This document shows positions 37,095 through 44,335 of a DNA stretch of 64,000 bases, one piece after another. The stretch spans positions 3,658,001 through 3,722,000 of the forward strand of contig OZ257146.1 in assembly GCA_965279255.1 (NCBI GenBank), read 5' to 3'. The notes beneath the pieces are model-generated. The model ran no database searches. It was not told where the DNA came from and was given only the letters and a program-made list of their open reading frames with translations. Made by a program: the position numbers and the translations under genes. Position 1 is the first letter of the stretch; each line of letters begins with the position of its first letter. The stretch is from CAMFLJ01 sp965279255. GTDB taxonomy: Bacteria > Actinomycetota > Acidimicrobiia > Acidimicrobiales > Acidimicrobilacustridaceae.

Positions 37095-37983
37095 CGGGTT
37101 GGGGAAGGGTCTCGGTGCGCTCATCCCCGCCACCGAGCGTCTGGAGGACACCGATGCCGCCCTGCGCGAGCTCCCGGTGTCGGAGATCCGGCCGAACAGC
37201 TATCAGCCTCGTGAGCACTTCGATGAGGAGGCGCTGGTCAGCCTGGCCGCGTCGATCCAGGCTGTGGGTGTGCTGCAGCCGATCCTGGTCCGGCAGTCCG
37301 GTCCGCAGGAGTACGAGCTCATCGCGGGGGAGCGGCGCTGGCGCGCCGCCCGTCGGGCCGGTCTCCAGACCATCCCTGCCATCGTCCGCCCCACCGAGGA
37401 CGTGCGCTCGCTCGAGCAGGCCCTGGTCGAGAACCTCCATCGTGAGGATCTGACCCCCCTCGAGGAGGCGGCGGCCTACCAGCAGCTCATCGAGGAGTTC
37501 GGCCACACCCAGGAGGAGGTGGCCCAGCGGGTCGGCAAGAGCCGCTCGGCGGTGGCCAACACCCTGCGCCTACTCCACCTGCCGCCCAGCATCCAGCGCC
37601 TGCTGGCGGAGGGGCAGATCTCCGCTGGCCATGCCCGTGCCCTGCTGGGGAGCCCCGACCGGGTCTTCCAGGAGCAACTGGCCCGAGCTGTGGTCTCCGA
37701 GCACCTGACCGTGCGTGAGGTCGAGGACCGGGTGCGCGAGCACGCCGGCGAGGCCGACGACGGCGACGAGAAGGGCGACGACGCCCCGCCGAAGGAGCCG
37801 GTGGCGGTCGTGCGGCCCGCTGCCCTCCTCGAGCTCGAGGATCTGCTCTCCAACCACCTCGACACCCGCGTGCAGGTGTCGATGGGCGCCAAGCGGGGCC
37901 GTGTGGTGGTCGACTTCGCCACCCTCGAGGACCTGGAGCGCATCTACCGGGTCATCGTCGAGGGCCCCGAGCCCACCGACTGA
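37081..37983 (+). CDS. parB: Chromosome partitioning protein ParB
   Basis: 300 residues. ParB/Spo0J CTPase that loads at parS. It contains the CTP-binding motifs (IRPNSYQPREHFDEEALVSLAASIQ, GERRWRAAR, ALVENLHREDLTPLEEA), the HTH (TQEEVAQRVGKSRSAVANTLRLLHLP), and a C-terminal dimerisation domain ending LERIYRVIVEG. An acidic hinge lies near residue 225. GTG start inside the end of parA indicates translational coupling. Confidence 0.96.
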   Translation: MGRRSGLGKGLGALIPATERLEDTDAALRELPVSEIRPNSYQPREHFDEEALVSLAASIQAVGVLQPILVRQSGPQEYELIAGERRWRAARRAGLQTIPAIVRPTEDVRSLEQALVENLHREDLTPLEEAAAYQQLIEEFGHTQEEVAQRVGKSRSAVANTLRLLHLPPSIQRLLAEGQISAGHARALLGSPDRVFQEQLARAVVSEHLTVREVEDRVREHAGEADDGDEKGDDAPPKEPVAVVRPAALLELEDLLSNHLDTRVQVSMGAKRGRVVVDFATLEDLERIYRVIVEGPEPTD

Positions 37984-38174
37984 GGATCCCTCAACACTGC
38001 ACCGAAACTGGGGCTGGAGCGTTTTCCCCAGCCTGTGTGCAAACCTGTGGTCAACCTTTGGTGGGGAGTGAGTGCCGTCCTGGCGCTCGCAACCCTCGAC
38101 CAGCGGCCTCGGGGGCCCGACGGAGGGTCGGAGTGGGCCTCACCGGTCCCCCGGAGACCACTCGCTGAACGCGA

Positions 38175-38210
38175 CGAGGCCACCTCCGCCATGCCGGCGG
38201 GGTGGCCTCG
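38175..38210. terminator. Bidirectional hairpin between parB and trxA
   Basis: A 10-base stem CGAGGCCACC/GGTGGCCTCG with an inner CCGCC/GGCGG pairing around an ATG-containing loop. It lies between convergent parB and trxA and could stop transcription from both sides. Confidence 0.7.
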
Positions 38211-38273
38211 TTCGGTGGTGCGGTGGGTTGTCGACGTCGCTGACGGACCGGTGAGGGCCCGTCGACGAGTGGC

Positions 38274-38600
38274 CTACAGGAAGGGGCGCAGATCCTCGAG
38301 GAGCTGGCCCTTGCCCTTGGCCCCGACGATGCGGGCGGCCTCCTGGCCGTCCTTGAACACGATCATCGTCGGGATCGACATGACGCCGAACCGGCGAGCG
38401 GTGTCGGGGTTGTCGTCGACGTTGAGCTTGGCGACCTGCAGCTTGCCGGCCTGCTCGTCGGCGATCTCACCGAGGATCGGGGCGATCATCTTGCAGGGGC
38501 CGCACCACTCGGCCCAGAAGTCGACGATGACGGGCTCGGACGACGAGCCGATCTGCTCGTCGAAGGTGGCGTCGGAAAGGGTGCTGATGTTGTCGGCCAT
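38274..38600 (-). CDS. trxA: Thioredoxin
   Basis: 108 residues with the WCGPC active site (FWAEWCGPCKMIAPIL) and the cis-proline segment MSIPTMIVF. Reduced by the thioredoxin reductase encoded just upstream, it supplies electrons to ribonucleotide reductase, peroxidases and disulfide repair. A GAGGAGCC ribosome-binding site precedes the ATG. It probably shares a transcript with trxB. Confidence 0.96.
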   Translation of the reverse strand: MADNISTLSDATFDEQIGSSSEPVIVDFWAEWCGPCKMIAPILGEIADEQAGKLQVAKLNVDDNPDTARRFGVMSIPTMIVFKDGQEAARIVGAKGKGQLLEDLRPFL

Positions 38601-38681
38601 GGCTCCTCATCTCAGCCGTTGGGAATGGTCCTGCGGGTTGACGGGACGGCGTCCCGTGTCGGCGCCGCAGCGCCGCGATTC

Positions 38682-39653
38682 TCAGTGGCCGCCCTGGGCC
38701 TCGAGCCAGCGCTCGGTGTCGATGGCGGCCATGCAGCCGGATCCGGCGGCCGTGATGGCCTGCCGGTAGATGTCGTCCTGGACGTCGCCGCAGGCGAAGA
38801 CGCCCTCGACGTCGGTGTGTGATCCGTTGTGGGTCACCAGGTAGCCGTTGCCCGCCAGCTCGAGCTGGCCCTTGAACAGATCGGTGTTGGGCTTGTGCCC
38901 GATGGCGACGAACACACCGGTGACCGGCAGGTCGCGGCGCTCGCCGGTGATGGTGTCCTCGAGGGTGATCGACTCGACGGTCTGCTCACCGGTGATCCCC
39001 ACGACGGTGGAGTTCCAGGCGAAGCGGATCTTGTCGTTGGCGAAGAGACGGTCCTGCATGATCTTGGAGGCGCGCAGCTCGTCGCGCCGGTGCACCAGGG
39101 TGACGGTCTTGGCGAACTTGGTGAGGAAGAGGGCTTCCTCGACGGCGGAGTCGCCGCCGCCGATCACGGCGATGTCGTGGTCACGGAAGAAGAAGCCGTC
39201 GCAGGTGGCGCAGGTCGAGAGGCCGTGGCCCAGGAGCTTCGACTCCTCGGGCAGCCCGAGCATCAGCGACTGGGCCCCGGTCGAGACGATGATCGACTGG
39301 GCCTTGTAGGTGGGCTCGGCCGTGTCGGGATCGCCGACCCACACCCCGAACGGGCGGGCGGAGAAGTCGACCTTGCTCACCTTGCGGGTGATGACCTCGG
39401 TGCCGAAGCGCACGGCCTGCTCCCGGAAGCGCATCATGAGCTCGGGGCCCATGATGCCGTCGGGCCAGCCCGGGAAGTTCTCGACCTCGGTGGTCAGCAT
39501 GAGCTGCCCACCGGGCTGGTCGCTCGTCGAGGAGGGCTCACCCTCGATCAGGAGCGGGGCGAGGTTGGCGCGCGCGGTGTAGATCGCGGCGGTGAGCCCG
39601 GCAGGGCCGGACCCGATGATGATGACGTTGCGGACGTCGGACGACTCGGACAT
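38682..39653 (-). CDS. trxB: Thioredoxin reductase (NADPH)
   Basis: 323 residues. FAD motif IIGSGPAGLTAAIYTARA at the N-terminus, the redox-active CATC (STCATCDGFFF), NADPH motif VIGGGDSAVEEALFL, and the C-terminal ACGDVQDDIYRQAITAAGSGCMAA. It reduces TrxA with NADPH. ATG 39653 is preceded by GGAG at 5 bases, which confirms this start over an in-frame ATG at 39677. The promoter contains a metal- or thiol-sensor-like operator, described separately. Confidence 0.96.
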   Translation of the reverse strand: MSESSDVRNVIIIGSGPAGLTAAIYTARANLAPLLIEGEPSSTSDQPGGQLMLTTEVENFPGWPDGIMGPELMMRFREQAVRFGTEVITRKVSKVDFSARPFGVWVGDPDTAEPTYKAQSIIVSTGAQSLMLGLPEESKLLGHGLSTCATCDGFFFRDHDIAVIGGGDSAVEEALFLTKFAKTVTLVHRRDELRASKIMQDRLFANDKIRFAWNSTVVGITGEQTVESITLEDTITGERRDLPVTGVFVAIGHKPNTDLFKGQLELAGNGYLVTHNGSHTDVEGVFACGDVQDDIYRQAITAAGSGCMAAIDTERWLEAQGGH

Positions 39654-39672
39654 GAAGGCTCCGGTTAGGGGG

Positions 39673-39702
39673 GACATACCCCTTAGGGGTATATCTCGTC
39701 AA
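39673..39702 (-). promoter_or_regulatory. trxB promoter
   Basis: On the minus strand TTGACG (complement of 39697-39702) and TATGTC (complement of 39673-39678) are 18 bases apart and about 20 bases from the trxB start. The -35 is nearly consensus and the -10 is weak, as expected for a regulated promoter. Confidence 0.6.
39676..39692. promoter_or_regulatory. CsoR-like operator in the trxB promoter
   Basis: A perfect 17-base palindrome, ATACCCCT-T-AGGGGTAT, lies in the spacer of the trxB promoter and touches its -10. It fits the ATACCC-N-GGGTAT pattern of CsoR/CstR-family copper or persulfide repressors. A MerR-type activator, which also binds dyads in long spacers, is the alternative. Confidence 0.65.
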
Positions 39703-39706
39703 CGGC

Positions 39707-40273
39707 TCAGGGTCGGCCGGTATTCCCGGCGGGGGGTGCGGGTTGGTTCCGCTTGCGGAAGACAAGTGCTCCTGCGATCACCACGACGACACCGAGGACG
39801 AGGTAGGCGAGCCAGACCCCGGACGGCAGGGCCTCGTCGAGGAGTCGGATGGAGGCGATGATCAGCATCACGAAGACGGCGGTGCCGATCACGGCGGCGA
39901 ACAGGCCGAAGACCAGGCCCCGGGCGATCGTGGTGATGCGGCCGGTGGTGTTGTCGCGGACCAGGCCGACCACGTTGACGATGACGTCGGCGGCCCGGGC
40001 CGGCCAGTCGCCTTCGAGCCCGCCGTCGAAGACGTGCTCGACCTCGTCGAGCACCTTGGCCGCGGCGCTCTCCTCGGGCTGGTCGTCGCCCCCGGCCGGA
40101 CCCGGTGACGGGGGCGGCGCCGGAGGGGTGGGGGGAGCCGGCGGAGTCGGCGGCACGGCGGCCGCGGGAGGCTCGACGGGCGGCGTCGGGGGAGTCGGGG
40201 CCGAGGCCGGAGGGGGCGTCGGCGCGCTGGACCCCTCGGTCGGGCTGGGCTCGTCGTTCCCCGGCGTCTCCAT
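39707..40273 (-). CDS. Proline-rich two-TM membrane protein
   Basis: 188 residues, family not recognised. An N-terminal region of about 70 residues is Pro/Ala-rich, followed by an amphipathic segment (KVLDEVEHVFDGGLEGDWPARAADVIVNVVGLVRDN). Then come two transmembrane helices (GLVFGLFAAVIGTAVFVMLIIASI and GVWLAYLVLGVVVVIAGALVF) and a short basic tail. ATG 40273 is preferred, but an in-frame upstream start would add 12 residues. It sits between trxB and the anti-sigma gene on the same strand. Confidence 0.65.
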   Translation of the reverse strand: METPGNDEPSPTEGSSAPTPPPASAPTPPTPPVEPPAAAVPPTPPAPPTPPAPPPSPGPAGGDDQPEESAAAKVLDEVEHVFDGGLEGDWPARAADVIVNVVGLVRDNTTGRITTIARGLVFGLFAAVIGTAVFVMLIIASIRLLDEALPSGVWLAYLVLGVVVVIAGALVFRKRNQPAPPAGNTGRP

Positions 40274-40340
40274 GGCGGGGGATCCTACCCCTGTGCCCGA
40301 GTCGGCCACCCGGACTGTTGTCGGCTCGGTGCGGCGGCCC

Positions 40341-41231
40341 TCAGAGCGTGCGCTCGTCGAGCACCGCGCAGGTGCCGGCGTCGACCACCAGCACCCGGTT
40401 GGCGGGCGACGCCAGCCCGTTGGCCATCACCAGCACCGGGCCCTCCGGCAGGAGAGCCGTGGCGGTCACCGTCCAGACCTCGCCGGGCTCGACCGGCACC
40501 GGCGGCACCGGGCAGGCCGTGGTCGACGCGGCGGTCGCGGCGTCGGCTGCAGGCGCCGGACTGTCGCTCTCGGCCGTCGCCGAGCCCGAACCGGAGGTCG
40601 GGTCGCCACTGAACGAGTGGGTGACCGTGGGGTCGATTCCCACGAGCACGGTGTAGCGGTCGAGCACGAGCTGGGCGTCGGACAACGGCCCCAGGTTCGG
40701 CGGGACCACGCCGTTCGCCGCACGCGCCGCTGTGTCACCGCCGACGATGGTCGAGGTGACCGAGCCACCCTGCTCGGCCGCGGTCGCGCTCGAGGCCGTG
40801 TCCGATGACGAGCTCCGGCTGGTGGTCTTGCCCAGGGCGACGATGCCGCCCACCACGACCACCACGGCGGCCACCGCGGCGACGGCGGTGCCGAACCGTC
40901 GCCAACCGTCGCCGCGCGACCGCCCGTCGCGCCGGTCGCGTCGGGTCGAGAGGGCGATCGGCTCGGCCGTCGGGGTCGAGGCGGCATCGAGGGCTCGGCC
41001 GAGCAGCACCTCGGTCGTGGCGGCCGGAAGGGGCGCCACCGGTTCGGCGGTCGCCTCCGCCACGGCCCGGAGCTCTTCGAGCCGGGCGCGACCCTCGACC
41101 GAGCCCTCGACCAGGGCGCGCTCGCCCGGGGTGGCCTCCCCGTCGAGCACGGCGGAGATGACCTCGTCGTCGAGGGGCCCGGTCGGGCCTGCGCCCGGGG
41201 TGGGCTCGATGGGGGAGTGGTCGTCGTTCAT
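40341..41231 (-). CDS. Membrane anti-sigma factor
   Basis: 296 residues. The N-terminal cytoplasmic part contains LDDEVISAVLDGEATPGERALVEGSVEGRARLEELRAVAEA, the usual start of anti-sigma domains. One transmembrane helix follows (about residues 118-137, VAAVAAVVVVVGGIVALG), then an extracytoplasmic Ser/Thr/Ala-rich domain. No zinc-binding HxxxCxxC is present. The ATG overlaps the sigma-factor stop (ATGA). The position corresponds to Rv3912, the SigM anti-sigma of mycobacteria. It would hold the sigma factor at the membrane until an envelope signal arrives. Confidence 0.82.
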   Translation of the reverse strand: MNDDHSPIEPTPGAGPTGPLDDEVISAVLDGEATPGERALVEGSVEGRARLEELRAVAEATAEPVAPLPAATTEVLLGRALDAASTPTAEPIALSTRRDRRDGRSRGDGWRRFGTAVAAVAAVVVVVGGIVALGKTTSRSSSSDTASSATAAEQGGSVTSTIVGGDTAARAANGVVPPNLGPLSDAQLVLDRYTVLVGIDPTVTHSFSGDPTSGSGSATAESDSPAPAADAATAASTTACPVPPVPVEPGEVWTVTATALLPEGPVLVMANGLASPANRVLVVDAGTCAVLDERTL

Positions 41232-41851
41232 GGCGCACCTCCTTGGACGCCCTCGCCGGGCCCTGGGTTCCCTGTCTCAGACGGAAGGGGACCGAGGAGC
41301 GCGGCCAGACGGGCTCGCCCGCGGGCGATGCGCGATCGCACGGTTCCGGGCGGCAGGTCGAGGGCCTCGGCGATCTCGGCGTAGTCGAGGCCGAGGTGGT
41401 CGCGCAGCACCACGGCCACCCTGAACTCCTCGGGCAGTGCGGCCAGGGCGTCGTCGATGGCCATGCGGTCGGGCAGCCTCTCGTCGACGCCGGGGGTGGG
41501 GTCGGCGAGGTCGAGGGCCCGGGGCCCGCCGTCGCCGGGGTCGGGCGCGGCATCGAGGCGCCTGGCCACCTGCGGGCGCCGGCCCTTGCGGCGCAGCTCG
41601 TCGAGGCAGGCGTTGGTCGCGACCCTGTGGACCCAGGTGGAGAACGCCGAGCGCCCGTCGAAGCGTGGGAGTCCGCGCACCACGGCGATCAGCGCCTCCT
41701 GGGTGGCGTCCTCGGCATCGGGCCCGTTGCCGCAGAGCTTGCGGCACAGCCCGTGGATGCGGTCGATCTGGCCGCGCAGGAGCTCTTCGAGGGCGTCGCG
41801 GTCCCCGGCCTGTGCGGCATGGACCAGCGCTGGGACGTCCCGCTCGGCGAT
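41228..41851 (-). CDS. ECF RNA polymerase sigma factor, SigM-like (probable non-AUG start)
   Basis: About 207 residues. Region 2 is RDALEELLRGQIDRIHGLCRKLCGNGPDAEDATQEALIAV...FDGRSAFSTWVHRVATNACLDELR. Region 4 is LAALPEEFRVAVVLRDHLGLDYAEIAEALDLPPGTVRSRIARGRARLA. Region 2 begins well upstream of the first in-frame GTG (41683), and a stop codon lies at 41861-41863, so translation must start between them. No ATG, GTG or TTG exists there. ATC at 41851 lies 6 bases after a TAGGGT hexamer, which would make a leaderless mRNA with a rare start. CTG (complement of 41822-41824) would cost 9 residues. Confidence 0.85.
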   Translation of the reverse strand: MAERDVPALVHAAQAGDRDALEELLRGQIDRIHGLCRKLCGNGPDAEDATQEALIAVVRGLPRFDGRSAFSTWVHRVATNACLDELRRKGRRPQVARRLDAAPDPGDGGPRALDLADPTPGVDERLPDRMAIDDALAALPEEFRVAVVLRDHLGLDYAEIAEALDLPPGTVRSRIARGRARLAALLGPLPSETGNPGPGEGVQGGAP

Positions 41852-41889
41852 GCCGTGACCCTAGTGGGCGCCCGCCCCGACCGGTTCGG

Positions 41890-43476
41890 TCAGGAGGAGA
41901 CGAGGACGTCGGTGATCTCGACCCGGAACTGGGGACCGTCACCGAGGTCGGTGATCCACAGCAGGATCGACCGGCCGGACGCGCCGTCGAGGTCGAGGGT
42001 GGTCGTCGCGCCGCGGATGTCGGCCACCGACGCCGCCGGCGTGCCCCATCCGGCCAGCTGGGCCGGGTCGCCGTCGGCGACGTAGGCCGACACCGCCCAG
42101 CCCGTGGTGGGGGAGGTGATGGCGACCTTGTCGACCTTCGTGGTGGCGCCGAGGTCGATCACCAGCCCGACCCCGCTCTTGAGGTTGCCGAACGTGCGGC
42201 TGGTGTACGAGACCGTGCGCCACGCGGTCGAGGCCTGGCCGTCGATCGCCGCCCCGGTCAACTGGTCGTTCTCGCCGGCGTCGTCGCCCTGGGGATCGAA
42301 GGAGTGGGCCCCCGCGAGCGGCACGAGGCGCGAGGCGGGCACGGCGTCGCCGGAGGAGGGGCTGTCGTCGGGGGAGAAGAGCTCGTGGCCGATGTCGGTG
42401 GTGGCGACGAGCAGCGCAGCCAGCACCAGCACGACCACGACGATGAGGCTCAGCACCACGCCGGGGCCGATGCGGCGCCTCGAGGGGGCAGGAGCGGGAG
42501 GGGCGACCGCGGGGGTGCCCCAGCCGGGAGTGTCGCCCGGCGAGCCCGGCCCGGGGCCCAGCCCGTGGGCGGCGGCGTTGGCGGCGCCGGCCGCGGCCAG
42601 GGCCTCGGCTCCGGTGACGACGGTGTGGTCGCCCCACTGCGGGGGACGCACGCCGAGCAGGGCGGTGCGCAGCTCGTCGGCGCTGGTGAAGCGGTCGTCG
42701 GGGTGTCGGGCGAGGGCCCGCATCACCGCGGCCTCGAGGGCCGGCGGCACCCCGACCACGATGTCGTGCGGAGGTTGAGGGTCGCGGGTGAGCCGCGCCA
42801 GGGCGAGGGCCGCCTGGTTGTCGGCCCGGAACGGCGCCTCGCCGCACAGCGCCTCGTAGAGGACGGCCCCCAGGGCGTACACGTCGGTGCGGGCGTCGAC
42901 CGGGCCGCTCTCGACCTGCTCGGGGGCCAGGTACTTCACCGTCCCGAGCAGCTGTGAGGTGCGGGTGAGGTCGGGCGCGTCGAGCACCTTGGCGATGCCG
43001 AAGTCGGTGACCAGGACCCGCCCGTCGTCGGACAGCAGGATGTTGGCGGGCTTCACGTCGCGGTGGATGATGCCGGCCTTGTGGGCGCACGTGAGGGCGG
43101 AGGCGACCTCCGCCCCGATGTGCACGACCTCGACCGGTTCGAGGCGGCCCCGCTCGTCGAGGAACTCCCTGAGGGTGCGGCCCCGCACGAGCTCCATCAC
43201 GATGGCCTCGGCCCCGGGCTCGTCGCAGGTGTCGTAGATGGCGACGATCGCCGGGTGCACCAGGCGCGCCGCGGCCACCGCCTCGTGGTGGAAGCGGGCC
43301 CGCAGGGCGGGGTCGTCGGCCAGGTGGCCGTGGAGCAGCTTCACCGCCACCGGGCGGCCGAGCACCTCGTCGGTGGCCTCCCACACCTCGGCCATGCCGC
43401 CGCTCGCCAGATGGCGGTCGAGGCGGTAGCGGCCGGCGAGGAGGCGGCCGGTGCCCGCTCGGGGGGAGTCGGTCAC
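41890..43476 (-). CDS. Membrane Ser/Thr protein kinase with extracytoplasmic discoidin-like domain
   Basis: 528 residues. The N-terminal PknB-type kinase has a Gly-rich loop (LASGGMAEVW), VAVK lysine at about residue 46, HRDVKPANILL, DFG and APE, so it looks catalytically active. A Pro/Gly linker leads to one transmembrane helix (GPGVVLSLIVVVVLVLAALLVATT, about residues 350-372). The extracytoplasmic beta-sandwich (AIDGQASTAWRTVSY...VGLVIDLGATTKVDKVAI) matches the C-terminal domain of mycobacterial MviN (Rv3910). In mycobacteria this domain and a pseudokinase are fused to MurJ. Here the MurJ part is absent. It likely senses peptidoglycan status. Confidence 0.88.
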   Translation of the reverse strand: MTDSPRAGTGRLLAGRYRLDRHLASGGMAEVWEATDEVLGRPVAVKLLHGHLADDPALRARFHHEAVAAARLVHPAIVAIYDTCDEPGAEAIVMELVRGRTLREFLDERGRLEPVEVVHIGAEVASALTCAHKAGIIHRDVKPANILLSDDGRVLVTDFGIAKVLDAPDLTRTSQLLGTVKYLAPEQVESGPVDARTDVYALGAVLYEALCGEAPFRADNQAALALARLTRDPQPPHDIVVGVPPALEAAVMRALARHPDDRFTSADELRTALLGVRPPQWGDHTVVTGAEALAAAGAANAAAHGLGPGPGSPGDTPGWGTPAVAPPAPAPSRRRIGPGVVLSLIVVVVLVLAALLVATTDIGHELFSPDDSPSSGDAVPASRLVPLAGAHSFDPQGDDAGENDQLTGAAIDGQASTAWRTVSYTSRTFGNLKSGVGLVIDLGATTKVDKVAITSPTTGWAVSAYVADGDPAQLAGWGTPAASVADIRGATTTLDLDGASGRSILLWITDLGDGPQFRVEITDVLVSS

Positions 43477-43498
43477 GCCGGTGCTCCGGGAGGGTGGA

Positions 43499-44335
43499 TC
43501 ACGCCTTGAGGTAGCACATGCCGATCACGCCGGGGCCGCCGTGGGTGCCGATGACGGCCCCGATCTTGCCCAGACGGATCGACTCCCGCGGGTAGCGCGA
43601 CGAGATCATCTCGAGGAAGTCGTCGATGTCGGGCGCCTCCCCGTGGAGCACGGAGAGCTCCTCGACGACAGGCTCTTCGAAGAGCTTGTCGCGGAGGAAC
43701 TCGAGGGCGCGGCGGCGGGTGCGCTGCTTGCCGGCCTCCTCGACGGTGCCGTCGACGATGCGGATGATGGGCTTCACCGACAGCATCGACCCGAGGAGGG
43801 CCTTGGCGCTGCCGATGCGGCCGCCCTTCTTCAGGTTGTCGAGCGTGTCGAGGGCGCCGTAGATCTCGGTGCGGCCGACCATCGACTCGACCAGCTGGAC
43901 CACGGCGTCGGCGTCGGCGCCACCGGCGGCGGCGTTGGCGGCGTCGAGCACCATCGTGCCCAGGCCTCCGGTGAGGGAGAGGCTGTCGATGACGCGGACG
44001 TCGATCTCGCCCTCGAGGGCCTTGGCCGCGGTGCGGGCCGACTGGACCGTGGCCGACAGGCCGCCGGAGAGGTTGATGCAGACCACGGAGTCGGCGCCGG
44101 CCTCGTGGGCGGCCCGGAACTCCTGCTCGAAGCGCCCCGGTGAGGGTGCAGCGGTCTCGGGCAGCAGGCCGGTGGAGGCCATGGTGGCGTAGAAGTCCTC
44201 GACGCTGAGCTGCTCGCGGTCGATGTACTCGTCAGGTCCGAAGCGGATGCTCAGCGGCACGACGCCGATGCCCAGGGCATCGGTCTCGGCGTGGGTGAGG
44301 TCGCAGGAGCTGTCGGTGACGATGTGGACGCTCAT
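43499..44335 (-). CDS. DegV family protein (fatty-acid-binding)
   Basis: 278 residues. DegV proteins bind fatty acids and in some species hand them to a kinase for phosphorylation. It starts MSVHIVTDSSCDLTHAE with the family TDSSCDL motif and ends GAVIGTHGGPGVIGMCYL, and INLSGGLSATVQSA is also typical. ATG overlaps the stop of the DUF6049 gene (ATGA), so it is translationally coupled to that envelope protein. It lies 22 bases before the kinase gene. No fakA-like kinase is adjacent. Confidence 0.92.
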   Translation of the reverse strand: MSVHIVTDSSCDLTHAETDALGIGVVPLSIRFGPDEYIDREQLSVEDFYATMASTGLLPETAAPSPGRFEQEFRAAHEAGADSVVCINLSGGLSATVQSARTAAKALEGEIDVRVIDSLSLTGGLGTMVLDAANAAAGGADADAVVQLVESMVGRTEIYGALDTLDNLKKGGRIGSAKALLGSMLSVKPIIRIVDGTVEEAGKQRTRRRALEFLRDKLFEEPVVEELSVLHGEAPDIDDFLEMISSRYPRESIRLGKIGAVIGTHGGPGVIGMCYLKA

